40,987 bases of DNA from the NCBI GenBank assembly GCA_030528565.1, contig JAUMYP010000018.1, forward strand, positions 1 through 40,987, read 5' to 3'. Shown here piece after piece: positions 8,319 to 16,279 of this stretch (positions within the stretch are counted from its first letter, which is position 1; every line of letters starts with the position of its first letter). A program made the translations under genes and the position numbers. Under the pieces are notes generated by a model. It was given only the letters and a program-made list of their open reading frames with translations, was not told the origin of the DNA and made no database searches. The DNA is from Pseudomonadota bacterium (lineage in GTDB: Bacteria > Pseudomonadota > Gammaproteobacteria > Xanthomonadales > Xanthomonadaceae).

Positions 8319-8515
8319 TGCTTGCCACGGTGCGATAACCGAACGATGCTCGGCCTCAATCAGCGATTTGATGGGTTCGGCCAGCATGGGGTTGCGCTTC
8401 CGCGGCCTTGGTTGGCCGGTGACACACTACGCCTGCTCACACCAAACCAACGGCACAGCTTGACCATCGATACCTTGAAGCCGTTCTCTCCAAGCCCCTG
8501 CTGAATCGTGACCAT
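8319..8515 (-). pseudogene. N-terminal remnant of IS3-family transposase OrfB
   Basis: The minus strand from an ATG at 8515 reads MVTIQQGLGENGFKVSMVKL then CRWFGVSRRSV, the N-terminal helix-turn-helix region of an IS3-family OrfB. The homology then continues in other frames: RPTKAA, then NPMLAEPIKSLIEAE, then SFGYRTVA. At least three frameshifts have therefore accumulated and the gene is dead. The DDE core and C-terminus are absent; the sequence switches abruptly to the IS481 remnant. Family assignment is from remembered sequence patterns. Confidence 0.7.
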
Positions 8516-8602
8516 CAGGTTTCGTCCGTGCCCCGCAGGGATTGCAAATTTTTCGGGTACCCAGTTCCAGCATGGCTTCCTGCAATTCCTTTGAACAGGT
8601 GC
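8516..8602. other. Short non-coding tail of the IS scar
   Basis: No gene is seen here. On the minus strand it reads into the IS3 OrfB remnant (AMLELGTRKI-like, possibly decayed OrfA). It includes CTTTGAACAGG at 8589-8599, an 11-mer also found in the hairpin repeat at 27622-27647. Confidence 0.35.
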
Positions 8603-8959
8603 TTAGACGCTCTTGCGGATAGCAGTAAGTTTGATTTCCACTTTCCAGCCGGGGTGGGCGAGTTTGGCTTCGATGCAGGCGCGGGCCGGGGCGCGGCCGG
8701 GGGCGGTCCAGGCATCCCAGATTTCGTTCATGCCCGCGTAATCGGCGGCGATGTCGGCCAGATAAATGGTGGCTTCAAGAATATGCGCCTTGTCCGAGCC
8801 GCAGCGCGCCAGCAGGGCATCAATCTGTGCCAGCACGCTGCGGGTTTGCGCCTGAATATCGGCGCTGGCATCTTCTGGCACCTGTCCGCCGAGAAAAATC
8901 AGGCCATGGGCAATCGTGGCATCGCTATAGCGCGGTTCGGGGTCGATGTAATCAATCAT
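8603..8959 (-). CDS. RidA/YjgF/UK114 family protein
   Basis: A 118-residue member of the RidA superfamily, small cytoplasmic trimers. The archetype RidA hydrolyses reactive enamine/imine intermediates from PLP enzymes. Visible family features are HGLIFLGGQVPEDA, then ARACIEAKLAHPGWKVEIKL, with the conserved Arg and the terminal Glu. The frame is open further upstream, but ATG 8959 has a GGAG ribosome site and gives the standard length. The exact subfamily is uncertain: it lacks the strict RidA ending, so other Rid groups are possible. It lies 50 bases behind the M2 peptidase and is separated from it by a hairpin. Confidence 0.88.
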   Translation of the reverse strand: MIDYIDPEPRYSDATIAHGLIFLGGQVPEDASADIQAQTRSVLAQIDALLARCGSDKAHILEATIYLADIAADYAGMNEIWDAWTAPGRAPARACIEAKLAHPGWKVEIKLTAIRKSV

Positions 8960-8975
8960 GGGTTTCTCCAAAGAG

Positions 8976-9001
8976 GCAGGCTCCCATGTGCGGGAGCCTG
9001 C
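8976..9001 (-). terminator. Hairpin between M2 peptidase and RidA genes
   Basis: GCAGGCTCCC (8976-8985) and GGGAGCCTGC (8992-9001) form a perfect 10-bp stem with a 6-base loop, eight bases after the M2 peptidase stop. On the minus strand only CTCTTT follows, so termination may be partial and allow some read-through into ridA. Confidence 0.6.
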
Positions 9002-9009
9002 TGTTTGCA

Positions 9010-10908
9010 TCAGTTCGGGGCCTGCCAGCCGCATTGCTGGCCCTGGTTTTGTTCCTTCAGCCAGGTTTGCAGCGGGGCGAAGTATTCCAGCACCGCGCTG
9101 GCATCCATTTGCTGGCCGCCGGTCAGTTCTTGCAGGGTGTTTTGCCAGGGTTGGCTGGCGCCCTTGGAGAGCATTGCCCAGTAACGCTGGCCGGCATCTT
9201 TGTTGCCATAGAAGCTGCACTGGTACAGCGGGCCGTTATGTCCGGCGGCATCGCATAGCGACTTGTAGAACTGGAATTGCAGGATGTGTGAGAGGAAGTA
9301 GCGCAGGTACGGGGTATTGCCGGGGACGTGATATTTGGCGCCGGCATCGAAGTATTCCTCGCCGCGCGGGCTGACCGGCGCCACGCCCTGGTACCTGGCC
9401 TTGAGATTCCACCAGGCGGCGTTGTACTGGCCGGGCTGGATGGTGCCATCGAATACGCCCCAGCGCCAGCGGTCAATCATCAGGCCAAATGGCAGGAAGG
9501 CGACTTTTGCCAGCGCCATGCGCATCTGTGAGTTGATTAGCGCCTGTTGGCTTTGCGATTGCTTGCCGACAAGGCCGATGGATTGCAGGTAGTCCGGGGT
9601 CATCGCCAGCACGATGACATCGCCGATGGCCTCGTGGAAGCCGTCATGGGCGCCGGCCTGGAACAGTGCCGGTTGCACGTTGTAGGCCAGGTCGTAATAG
9701 ATATGTCCCAGCTCGTGATAGATGGTGGTGAAGTCTTCCTCGTTGGGCTTGATGCACATCTTGGTGCGCACATCGCCCTGCATGTTCATGTCCCAGGCGC
9801 TGGCATGGCAGACCACATCGCGGTCGCGCGGCTTGATGAACTGGCTGTTCTGCCAATAGCTTTCCGGCAGTTTGGGGAAGCCAATCGAAGTGTAGAAATC
9901 TTCGGCGCGGCGGGTCATGTCCTGTGCAATCTTGAGTTTGGCCGCCTGTTCGATGTCATCGGCGCTGCGTCCGGCGGGCTTGGCCTGTTCGGCCTGCAGC
10001 GCGGCCTGGTACTGCGCTTCCAGGGTGCTGCTGATGTCGAGGCTGCCTGCGCCGGGGTAGGGTTCCAGCACATCCCAGAGATTGCCCCAGTCTTGCTGCC
10101 ACATATTGCCCATCAGGTGCGCGGGCAACAGGCCGCCTGCGACGCTGCCCTGGCCGGGGTACTTCGCTTCCAGCTTGTTGCGGGCATAGCAGTGCAGCTC
10201 CTCGTACAGCGGTTTGACCTGCGCCCACAGGCGGTCGGTTTCGGCGGCGATTTCTGCGGGCTTCATGTCATAGCCCGAGCGCCATAGCTCACCGACATTG
10301 GTAAAACCAAGGTCGTTTGCGCCCTGGTTGGCCAGCTCGACAAATCGCTGGTAATCCTTGCGCATCGGTGCGGCCACGCCATGCCAGCCCTGCCAGGCAT
10401 CCAGCTGCGCGGCGTAGTCACGGCTTCCGCGCAATACCTCCTCCAATTCGCCCAGTTGCCGGCAGGTTTTGGCCTCACCTTCGCCCTGGCAATAGCTGCC
10501 CGCGCCGTAGGCGCCCTCCAGGCGGGTGGCAATCTGGGTCAGCTCCGAGAGTGCGGCCGGGTCTTTGGGCGGCGGCATGGTGGCCGAAAGTTTCAGCAGG
10601 GCAATGGTGCGCGCACTTTCGGCAGACATCGGTTTGCCTTCGTACTGCTTGGCTGCCTCAATCCACTGATTCAAACGGGTCAGCCAGCGCTCATTGCTTT
10701 TGGCGGCCAGCATTTGCGTGTCTTCGCCAATGTAAGTGGATGCCAGCCACTGCGGTACGGTGATTTCCGGATACATCGCCTTCATCTCGGCATTGATGCG
10801 GGCGACGAACTGGTCGGCGTTTTCACGGGGCGCCTTTTGTGCGGCCAGTGTGCCGGGAACAAGGCTGGTGGCGATGGCAAGGGAAAGCAGCGCGTGGCGA
10901 AGTTTCAT
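9010..10908 (-). CDS. Secreted M2 family metallopeptidase (peptidyl-dipeptidase A-like)
   Basis: A 632-residue zinc metallopeptidase related to angiotensin-converting enzyme, which removes C-terminal dipeptides. A signal peptide (about 1-23, ending TLAA before QKAPREN) suggests the periplasm or outside. The zinc site is intact: HELGH at 398-402 with the third ligand Glu426 in HDGFHEAIGD. Other ACE-like features are MGNMWQQDWGNLWDVLEPYP (about 266-285) and a C-terminal helical domain with FQFYKSLCDAAGH. Bacterial M2 enzymes are common in Xanthomonadales. It is transcribed divergently from the EamA permease, whose start is 44 bases away. Confidence 0.93.
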   Translation of the reverse strand: MKLRHALLSLAIATSLVPGTLAAQKAPRENADQFVARINAEMKAMYPEITVPQWLASTYIGEDTQMLAAKSNERWLTRLNQWIEAAKQYEGKPMSAESARTIALLKLSATMPPPKDPAALSELTQIATRLEGAYGAGSYCQGEGEAKTCRQLGELEEVLRGSRDYAAQLDAWQGWHGVAAPMRKDYQRFVELANQGANDLGFTNVGELWRSGYDMKPAEIAAETDRLWAQVKPLYEELHCYARNKLEAKYPGQGSVAGGLLPAHLMGNMWQQDWGNLWDVLEPYPGAGSLDISSTLEAQYQAALQAEQAKPAGRSADDIEQAAKLKIAQDMTRRAEDFYTSIGFPKLPESYWQNSQFIKPRDRDVVCHASAWDMNMQGDVRTKMCIKPNEEDFTTIYHELGHIYYDLAYNVQPALFQAGAHDGFHEAIGDVIVLAMTPDYLQSIGLVGKQSQSQQALINSQMRMALAKVAFLPFGLMIDRWRWGVFDGTIQPGQYNAAWWNLKARYQGVAPVSPRGEEYFDAGAKYHVPGNTPYLRYFLSHILQFQFYKSLCDAAGHNGPLYQCSFYGNKDAGQRYWAMLSKGASQPWQNTLQELTGGQQMDASAVLEYFAPLQTWLKEQNQGQQCGWQAPN

Positions 10909-10952
10909 GGCAAGGCTCGTGGTGGAAAGTCCGCTAGTTTAGGAGGCAGAAC

Positions 10953-11900
10953 ATGGGTTTGCATACCGAAGTACGGCTACACTGCGGGAGGTTTTCTCAA
11001 GCTTGGATGATGGCAGCTTCTCATAAAGGTGTATTTCTTGGACTGGCGGCCTATGCCGCGTTCTCCTTCAGTGATGCCTTCATCAAGTTGTTGAAGGGCG
11101 GTGTGCCGCTGTGGCAACTGATGTTCATGGGCGCGCTGCTGGGACTGCTGGCGCTGCCCTGGGTCAAGCAGCCGGGCGAGTGCTGGCGGGATGTGTTCCG
11201 CCCCCGCCTGCCCGGAGTATGGGTAGCGCGCATGCTGTTTGCCGCCATCAATGCCTTTGGTGCCTTGCTTGCCTTCACCCATTTGCCGATGGCCGAGGCG
11301 TTTGCGCTGATTTTCCTGATGCCGATTTTTGTCACCCTGCTTTCGGTGCTGGTGCTCAAAGAGCAAGTGGGCTGGCGGCGCTGGCTGGCCGTACTGGCAG
11401 GCTTTGCCGGGGTGCTGGTGGTGCTGCGGCCAGGCTTCCGGGAATTGCATTGGGGACATGCAGGCGCGATTGCCTGTGGCCTGGCCGGGGCGGTCGGGGT
11501 GGTTCTGGTGCGGTTTGCCGGAGGACGGGAGAAGCGTCTGACCCTGTATGCCACGCCATTGTTTGGCAACCTGCTGATTGCCGGGGTGCTGATGCTGCCG
11601 CAAATGATGCTGCCCACTGCGCAGCAATGGGCCTATGTGCTGGGCTATGGATTGCTGGCGGCACTCGGAACCGTGTTGTTGCTGTACGCCACGCTGGCGA
11701 CCGAGGTGAACCATGTCGCGCCCACTCAATACAGCCAGATGCTGTGGGCGGTGCTGCTGGGCGCCTGGTGGTTCAATGACCGTGTCGATACCCTGACCTG
11801 GCTGGGCATTGCCATGATTATCGCTGCCGGGCTGTTTACGGTTATTCGCGAGCAACATGTCAGCGCCTGCTGGCGCCGGATGAAAATGTTGCTGCCGTAG
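10953..11900 (+). CDS. EamA/DMT superfamily permease
   Basis: A drug/metabolite transporter superfamily protein with about ten membrane helices in two EamA repeats (roughly residues 25-150 and 165-300); the substrate is unknown. Typical features are AYAAFSFSDAFIKLLKGGVP, LPMAEAFALIFLMPIFVTLLSVLVLKE at the end of repeat one, and the corresponding ATEVNHVAPTQYSQMLWAVLL in repeat two. The start at 10953 (315 residues) has a perfect AGGAGG six bases upstream, which decides it. However, family resemblance only begins after residue 19, so ATG 11007 or 11010 is possible. It converges on the EIIA gene, with about 160 bases between them. Confidence 0.85.
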   Translation: MGLHTEVRLHCGRFSQAWMMAASHKGVFLGLAAYAAFSFSDAFIKLLKGGVPLWQLMFMGALLGLLALPWVKQPGECWRDVFRPRLPGVWVARMLFAAINAFGALLAFTHLPMAEAFALIFLMPIFVTLLSVLVLKEQVGWRRWLAVLAGFAGVLVVLRPGFRELHWGHAGAIACGLAGAVGVVLVRFAGGREKRLTLYATPLFGNLLIAGVLMLPQMMLPTAQQWAYVLGYGLLAALGTVLLLYATLATEVNHVAPTQYSQMLWAVLLGAWWFNDRVDTLTWLGIAMIIAAGLFTVIREQHVSACWRRMKMLLP

Positions 11901-12063
11901 CCCGAGTGTTTTCGTGCCTTATCCGGTTGCTTGCATCGCAGGGGGCAAACAAGCGGGTATCGGGTGAGAGTTTGGATAGGCCCGGGCAAAAATATGCTGC
12001 TTTTCCACGACCAGTGCGGTAGCTCCGGCTTGCTGCCGATGACGACTGCGCGCATCTGCATGC
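11901..12063. other. Convergent intergenic gap without a recognised gene
   Basis: This separates the convergent EamA and EIIA genes. It holds the palindrome GCCCGGGC and a minus-strand open frame beginning MQMRAVVIGSKP that resembles nothing I can name. Given the neighbours, ptsH would be expected just here on the minus strand, but I see no HPr-like coding sequence. Confidence 0.4.
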
Positions 12064-12459
12064 TTACAGCGGGTCGTCCAGCAGTACGGCATTGCGGCCG
12101 CCCAGCGAGGCGGTGGATTGCAGTTGCGCAAGATCTTGTTCGGGGTAGTTCATCACCCGCAGCAGCATCGGTAGGCTGGCGCCAGCCACGCGTTTGCAGG
12201 GGGTGCCCAGCCGGGTCAGTTGCTGTGCCAGTTGGCTGGGGGCTGCGCCGTAGATATCGACCAGAATCAGTACGCCCCCGCCGCTGTCCACGCGCCGCAG
12301 TGCGCCGCTGGCTGCGGGCAGGAGTGTGTCAGGGTCGGTATCGAAGGGCACTTCAAAGGCTTCGGTTTTCAGCGGCAGGTTGCGCAGAAGCTGCCGGGCG
12401 CTATCAATCAGTGCGCTGCCGATGCCCGGATGGGTGATGACGAGAATGCCGGTTGACAT
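12064..12459 (-). CDS. PTS mannose-type EIIA domain protein
   Basis: A 131-residue EIIA of the mannose/fructose/sorbose (EIIA-Man) fold, phosphorylated on a histidine by HPr. The active His10 is in GILVITHPGIG, and VDIYGAAPSQLAQQL follows. There are no EIIB, EIIC or EIID domains nearby, so the role is probably regulatory rather than sugar transport. It lies 15 bases behind rapZ, and in Xanthomonadales this gene is normally followed by ptsH and ptsI. Here the EamA gene converges from the other side and no HPr or EI gene is present. Confidence 0.88.
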   Translation of the reverse strand: MSTGILVITHPGIGSALIDSARQLLRNLPLKTEAFEVPFDTDPDTLLPAASGALRRVDSGGGVLILVDIYGAAPSQLAQQLTRLGTPCKRVAGASLPMLLRVMNYPEQDLAQLQSTASLGGRNAVLLDDPL

Positions 12460-12474
12460 GGGGTTTCCGCAGTT

Positions 12475-13350
12475 TCAGTCCAGTTCGCGGTGGAAGGTGG
12501 CCGCATCCGGCCAGCCGTGGTTGCGGGCGTGGGCGGCGAGGGTTTCGGCCAGATATACCGAGCGGTGCCGGCCGCCGCTGCAACCAAAGGCGATGGTGAT
12601 ATAGCTGCGGGTGTCATGGCGCAGGCGCGGTAGCCAGCGTTCCAGCATGTCGCGCACTTGTGCCAGATAGGCCTGCACGTCCGGTGCCTGCTCAAAAAAC
12701 TCGCGCACGGCGCTGTCACGGCCGGAAAGCGGGCGCAGTGCCGGGTGCCAGTGGGGATTGGGCAGCACCCGTGCATCAAACACGAAGTCGGCATCCGGGG
12801 GCAGGCCGCGCTTGTAGGCGAAGGACTGGAACAGCAATGCCGGCGGCAGGTCATCGCCCACACCCAGCCGTTCGATGATTTCGCGGCGCAACTGGTGCAC
12901 ATTCATTGCGCTGCTGTCGATGATGTGGTCGGCGAGGGCGCGCAGCGGCTTCAGCGCCTGGCGCTCCAGTGCGATGGCATCGGCCAGTGCCAGACCCAGA
13001 TGGCTTAAGGGGTGACGGCGGCGGGTATCGGCGTAGCGGCGCAGCAGTACATCGTTGCCGGAATCAATGAATACAAGTTGCGGCGCCTGCGCCTCGCGGG
13101 CGAGCGCCGAAAGCCATTCGGGCATCTGTGCCAGGTCGCTGCGGCTGCGGATGTCGATGGCAAACGCCAGTCGCTCGGGTGGCTCCAGTTCCTGCTTGCG
13201 CAGGCTGCGCAGCGATTCGGTGAGCAGTTCTGCGGGCAGGTTGTCGATGCAGTAGTAGCCGGAGTCTTCCAGGGTGCGCAGTGCGATGGATTTGCCCGAG
13301 CCAGACATGCCGGTCAGCAGCAGGAACGAGGATGGGGCGGTTGCAGTCAT
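12475..13350 (-). CDS. rapZ: RNase adapter protein RapZ
   Basis: RapZ is an RNA-binding P-loop protein. In E. coli it delivers the small RNA GlmZ to RNase E, controlling glucosamine-6-phosphate synthase. The 291-residue protein has Walker A GMSGSGKS (14-21), and the C-terminal RNA-binding domain with SYITIAFGCSGGRHRSVYLAE (here SYITIAFGC and SGGRHRSVYLAE). The internal motif DSGNDVLLRRYADTRRRHPL is also typical. It follows hpf after a 199-base gap holding a hairpin, where ptsN and hprK would be expected in relatives. Confidence 0.95.
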   Translation of the reverse strand: MTATAPSSFLLLTGMSGSGKSIALRTLEDSGYYCIDNLPAELLTESLRSLRKQELEPPERLAFAIDIRSRSDLAQMPEWLSALAREAQAPQLVFIDSGNDVLLRRYADTRRRHPLSHLGLALADAIALERQALKPLRALADHIIDSSAMNVHQLRREIIERLGVGDDLPPALLFQSFAYKRGLPPDADFVFDARVLPNPHWHPALRPLSGRDSAVREFFEQAPDVQAYLAQVRDMLERWLPRLRHDTRSYITIAFGCSGGRHRSVYLAETLAAHARNHGWPDAATFHRELD

Positions 13351-13441
13351 GGTCAGGAATCCCGGGCGGACGGGGGATGGTGGCGCTGTGCAGGCCTGGC
13401 ATTATCCCCGGGCAAAAGGTCGGTGGGTAGCTTTAACAAAG

Positions 13442-13476
13442 CATCGCCATCCTGACGGCCGGACAGGATGGCGATG
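13442..13476 (-). terminator. Perfect 13-bp hairpin between hpf and rapZ
   Basis: CATCGCCATCCTG (13442-13454) and CAGGATGGCGATG (13464-13476) are exact reverse complements with a 9-base loop. On the minus strand CTTTGTTAAAG follows, a weak T-containing tail. It probably terminates or attenuates transcription between hpf and rapZ. The 13351-13549 gap otherwise holds no recognisable gene. Confidence 0.6.
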
Positions 13477-13549
13477 TGTTGGGCGGTCAATATCAGCGGA
13501 TATTTCATGCCTTGCGGCAGGCGCGGCCTGCGCCTGCCAGGGGATGGGC

Positions 13550-13879
13550 TTAGCCGAACGTGCCCTCACGCGCCGGGTTTTCACCGCGATGGTGGTCAAC
13601 GGTTTTTTCCTTGTGCTTGAGCAGCAGGCGGTCGAACTTGTCGGCCAGCAGGTCAAGGGCGGCATACATGGTCTGGCCGCTGGCATCGGCATGGAAGTCG
13701 GCGCCGGCGAGTTTCACATTGCCGGCAGCGTGATGGTTGGGCTTGTCCACCCGTAGCTGGATGCGCACGTCCACATCGCGCGAAACCGCGTGGCGCTCAA
13801 GGCGCACCATTTTTTCTTCGGCGTATTGCTTCAGGGCGTCGGTGACTTCGATGTTTTGGCCATGGACTTCAACTTGCAT
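13550..13879 (-). CDS. hpf: Ribosome hibernation promoting factor (short form)
   Basis: A 109-residue HPF/YfiA-type protein that binds the 30S A/P sites in stationary phase and promotes ribosome dimerisation. It begins MQVEVHGQNIEVTDALKQYA and contains KPNHHAAGNVKLAGADFHAD and DLLADKFDRLLLKHKEK, all standard for the single-domain short form. AGGAGG lies a few bases before the ATG on the minus strand. It is downstream of rpoN, the conserved order in most Proteobacteria. Confidence 0.95.
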   Translation of the reverse strand: MQVEVHGQNIEVTDALKQYAEEKMVRLERHAVSRDVDVRIQLRVDKPNHHAAGNVKLAGADFHADASGQTMYAALDLLADKFDRLLLKHKEKTVDHHRGENPAREGTFG

Positions 13880-14048
13880 GGTGCGCCTCCTTCGGTTGGC
13901 GTGTGGTTGGAAACTACAGCTACAGCATCGCGCAAATTTTGTGGTTTGGGGTGAAACCTGGGTTAAAAATTTTCACAAAACCGCAAAAAATCCGGTTGAT
14001 GGCCGTTCGCGCCTGTCCAACACCCCTTGGGGCGCTCGTTGCTTGGCT

Positions 14049-14088
14049 TGCCCCTGCACATGGGATGCCCGGGTGCCGGGAAGGGGCA
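14049..14088 (-). other. Nested inverted repeats downstream of rpoN
   Basis: An outer TGCCCCT (14049-14055) pairs with AGGGGCA (14082-14088), enclosing CCCGG-GTG-CCGGG (14068-14080). It starts 12 bases after the rpoN stop on the minus strand and lacks a T run. It may be an RNA-processing or attenuation element separating rpoN from hpf. The rest of the 13880-14099 gap is AT-rich (13930-13995) and may hold the hpf promoter, but I cannot assign boxes. Confidence 0.4.
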
Positions 14089-14099
14089 TTGAACAGACT

Positions 14100-15530
14100 C
14101 TAGAGCCGCACGCGCTCCTGCGAGGAGGCGATGCCCAGCGCCTCGCGGTATTTGGCGACGGTGCGGCGGGCAACCGGAACCCCGGCCTCTTTGAGCTTCT
14201 CGGTAAGCGCGGCATCCGACAGTGGCTTGCGCGGGTTTTCGGCATCAATCAGCTCACGAATCATCGACTGGATGGCGACGTTGGAGGCGGCTACGCCCTC
14301 GTTGTCGATGCCGGAGGCGAAGAAGTCGCGCAGTGCCAGCGTACCGCGCGGGGTATGCACGTATTTGCGGGCGATGGCGCGGGAGATGGTGGATTCGTGC
14401 AACTCCAGCCGGGTGGCAAGCTCGCGCAGGGTCAGCGGCCGCAATGCGGCTTCACCGTATTCCAGAAAGGCCGACTGCTCGTGGATGAGACATTCGAGCA
14501 CGCGCAGCAGGGTTTGGCCACGCTGTTCGATGTTTTTCAAAAGCCAGCGCGCTTCCTGCAGGCGGCCACGCAGATACTGGCCGTCACTGCCTGCGGCCTC
14601 GGCGGCCATGCGCGCGTATTCGCGGTTGATGGCAACGGCAGGACGGGCGGCACGGGTCAGGCTGACGCACCAGCGACCCTGGCGGCGAAAAATTCTGGCA
14701 TCGGGGGTGATATAGGTATCGTGGTCGATGCTGCCAATGCCGCTGCCCGGGCGCGGCTCCAGGCTGCGCAGCAGATTGATGGCGGCCTCGGCCTCGGCGC
14801 TGTCGCAGCCGCAGGCGCGGGCGATGCCGCTGGCGCCGATTTTGGGCAATTGCTCAATGTATTCGGCAGCGATTTTCAGCGCCAGCGCCCGTGCCGGAGT
14901 GTCGGTGGGCAGATGCTGCAACTGGATGGACAGACATTCGCCCAGGTTGCGGCTAGCCACCCCCAGCGGGTCAAAGTGCTGAAGCAGATGCAAAACCGGC
15001 AGAATTTCGTCGCAGCTGACTTGCCATTCGGGCAGCAGGGCTTCGGCGATACTTTGCAGTGGCTCGCGCAGATAGCCGTCATTGTCGATGGCATCAATCA
15101 GCGCCGCACCGATTTGCGTGTCGCGCGGGCTGAGGTGGCTCAGCCGCAGTTGCCACAGCAGATGGGCTTGCAGGCTTTCCGGTGCGGCCAGGCGCTCGGC
15201 GTGGCTATCGCCTTCTTCATCGTCGTGGCTGCCAGCGTGGCCGGGCTGCCAGTCATCATCATGCTCAGCCCAGTCAGCATCTTCGCGTATTTGCGACCAG
15301 TCTTCGTGTTCGCCGTTTTCGCCGTGCGCCGCGGATTCGGCATGTTCACGCGTGTCGGCCAGTTCAGTACTGCCGGATTCTTCCCATTCCAGCAGCGGAT
15401 TGGATTCAACCGCATCGGCGACTTCGGCTTCCAGCTCGGCTGCCGACATTTGCAGTACGGCCAATGCCTGGCGCAGTTGTGGCGTCAGTGCAAGTTGCTG
15501 GCTCTGGCGGGCTGTCAGATGTTGTTTCAT
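14100..15530 (-). CDS. rpoN: RNA polymerase sigma-54 factor RpoN
   Basis: Sigma-54 directs transcription from -24/-12 promoters with AAA+ activators. The 476-residue protein has the glutamine-rich activator-interacting region I (MKQHLTARQSQQLALTPQLRQ), an acidic region II (about 55-120, many Asp/Glu/His), the core-binding region, the helix-turn-helix near LRELATRLELHESTISRAI, and the C-terminal RpoN box VARRTVAKYREALGI for -24 recognition. It lies 29 bases behind lptB, the conserved lptA-lptB-rpoN-hpf order. Confidence 0.97.
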   Translation of the reverse strand: MKQHLTARQSQQLALTPQLRQALAVLQMSAAELEAEVADAVESNPLLEWEESGSTELADTREHAESAAHGENGEHEDWSQIREDADWAEHDDDWQPGHAGSHDDEEGDSHAERLAAPESLQAHLLWQLRLSHLSPRDTQIGAALIDAIDNDGYLREPLQSIAEALLPEWQVSCDEILPVLHLLQHFDPLGVASRNLGECLSIQLQHLPTDTPARALALKIAAEYIEQLPKIGASGIARACGCDSAEAEAAINLLRSLEPRPGSGIGSIDHDTYITPDARIFRRQGRWCVSLTRAARPAVAINREYARMAAEAAGSDGQYLRGRLQEARWLLKNIEQRGQTLLRVLECLIHEQSAFLEYGEAALRPLTLRELATRLELHESTISRAIARKYVHTPRGTLALRDFFASGIDNEGVAASNVAIQSMIRELIDAENPRKPLSDAALTEKLKEAGVPVARRTVAKYREALGIASSQERVRL

Positions 15531-15559
15531 GAAGCCTTCCCCCGAGGCTCAAGAGGATG

Positions 15560-16279
15560 TCAGAGGCGAAACGTCTCACCCAGATAGACGCGGCGCACAT
15601 CGTGATTGGCAAGCAATGTCTCCGGCGCCCCCTGCGCCAGCACCTCGCCTTCACTGAGGATATACGCACGGTCGCAAATCCCCAAGGTTTCGCGCACATT
15701 GTGGTCGGTGATGAGGACGCCGATGCCACGGTTCTTGAGATGGGTGATGATGCGCTGGATTTCGCCAATGGAAATCGGGTCAACTCCGGCGAAAGGCTCG
15801 TCCAGCAGCATCAGGCGCGGGTTGGCAGCCAGTGCGCGGGCGATTTCCACGCGGCGGCGCTCGCCACCGGAGAGGCTGGCGCCGTTCTGGTCGGCGACAT
15901 GGGCGACTTGCAGCTCGTCCATCAGGCTGGCAAGTTCGCGCTCGCGGCCGGCACGGTCAAGGTCGGGGCGCAACTCCAGCACCAGGCGCAGGTTGTCGGC
16001 TACCGAAAGTTTGCGGAATACCGAAGGCTCCTGCGGCAGATAGCCCACGCCGAGTTTGCCGCGCTCGTACATCGGCATATGGGTGATGTCCTGGCCGTCC
16101 AGCTCGATGCGGCCGCCATCGACGGCCACCAGGCCGACAATCATGTAGAAGCAGGTGGTTTTGCCCGCGCCATTGGGGCCGAGCAGGCCGACCACTTCGC
16201 CGGCATCCAGATTCAGGCCGAAATCACGCACCACGGTGCGCGACTTGTAGCGTTTGCGAAGACCCTGGGCTTTGAGCAT
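15560..16279 (-). CDS. lptB: LPS export ABC ATPase LptB
   Basis: LptB is the cytoplasmic ATPase of the LptB2FGC complex that extracts LPS from the inner membrane. The 239-residue protein shows Walker A GPNGAGKT (34-41), the Q-loop region [11 protein letters not shown], signature [15 protein letters not shown] and Walker [15 protein letters not shown], then the switch His in [10 protein letters not shown]. Its start overlaps the stop of lptA (ATGA). Confidence 0.97.
   Translation of the reverse strand: MLKAQGLRKRYKSRTVVRDFGLNLDAGEVVGLLGPNGAGKTTCFYMIVGLVAVDGGRIELDGQDITHMPMYERGKLGVGYLPQEPSVFRKLSVADNLRLVLELRPDLDRAGRERELASLMDELQVAHVADQNGASLSGGERRRVEIARALAANPRLMLLDEPFAGVDPISIGEIQRIITHLKNRGIGVLITDHNVRETLGICDRAYILSEGEVLAQGAPETLLANHDVRRVYLGETFRL

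Noticed and set aside
11726-12061. A 111-residue minus-strand frame starting MQMRAVVIGSKP
   Set aside because: It overlaps the EamA gene, matches nothing I recognise and shows no HPr features. It could be a decayed fragment but there is no support.
13737-15587. A 616-residue plus-strand open frame across hpf and rpoN
   Set aside because: It is antisense to rpoN and hpf, both of which have full-length family motifs; it has no ribosome site and no recognisable domain.
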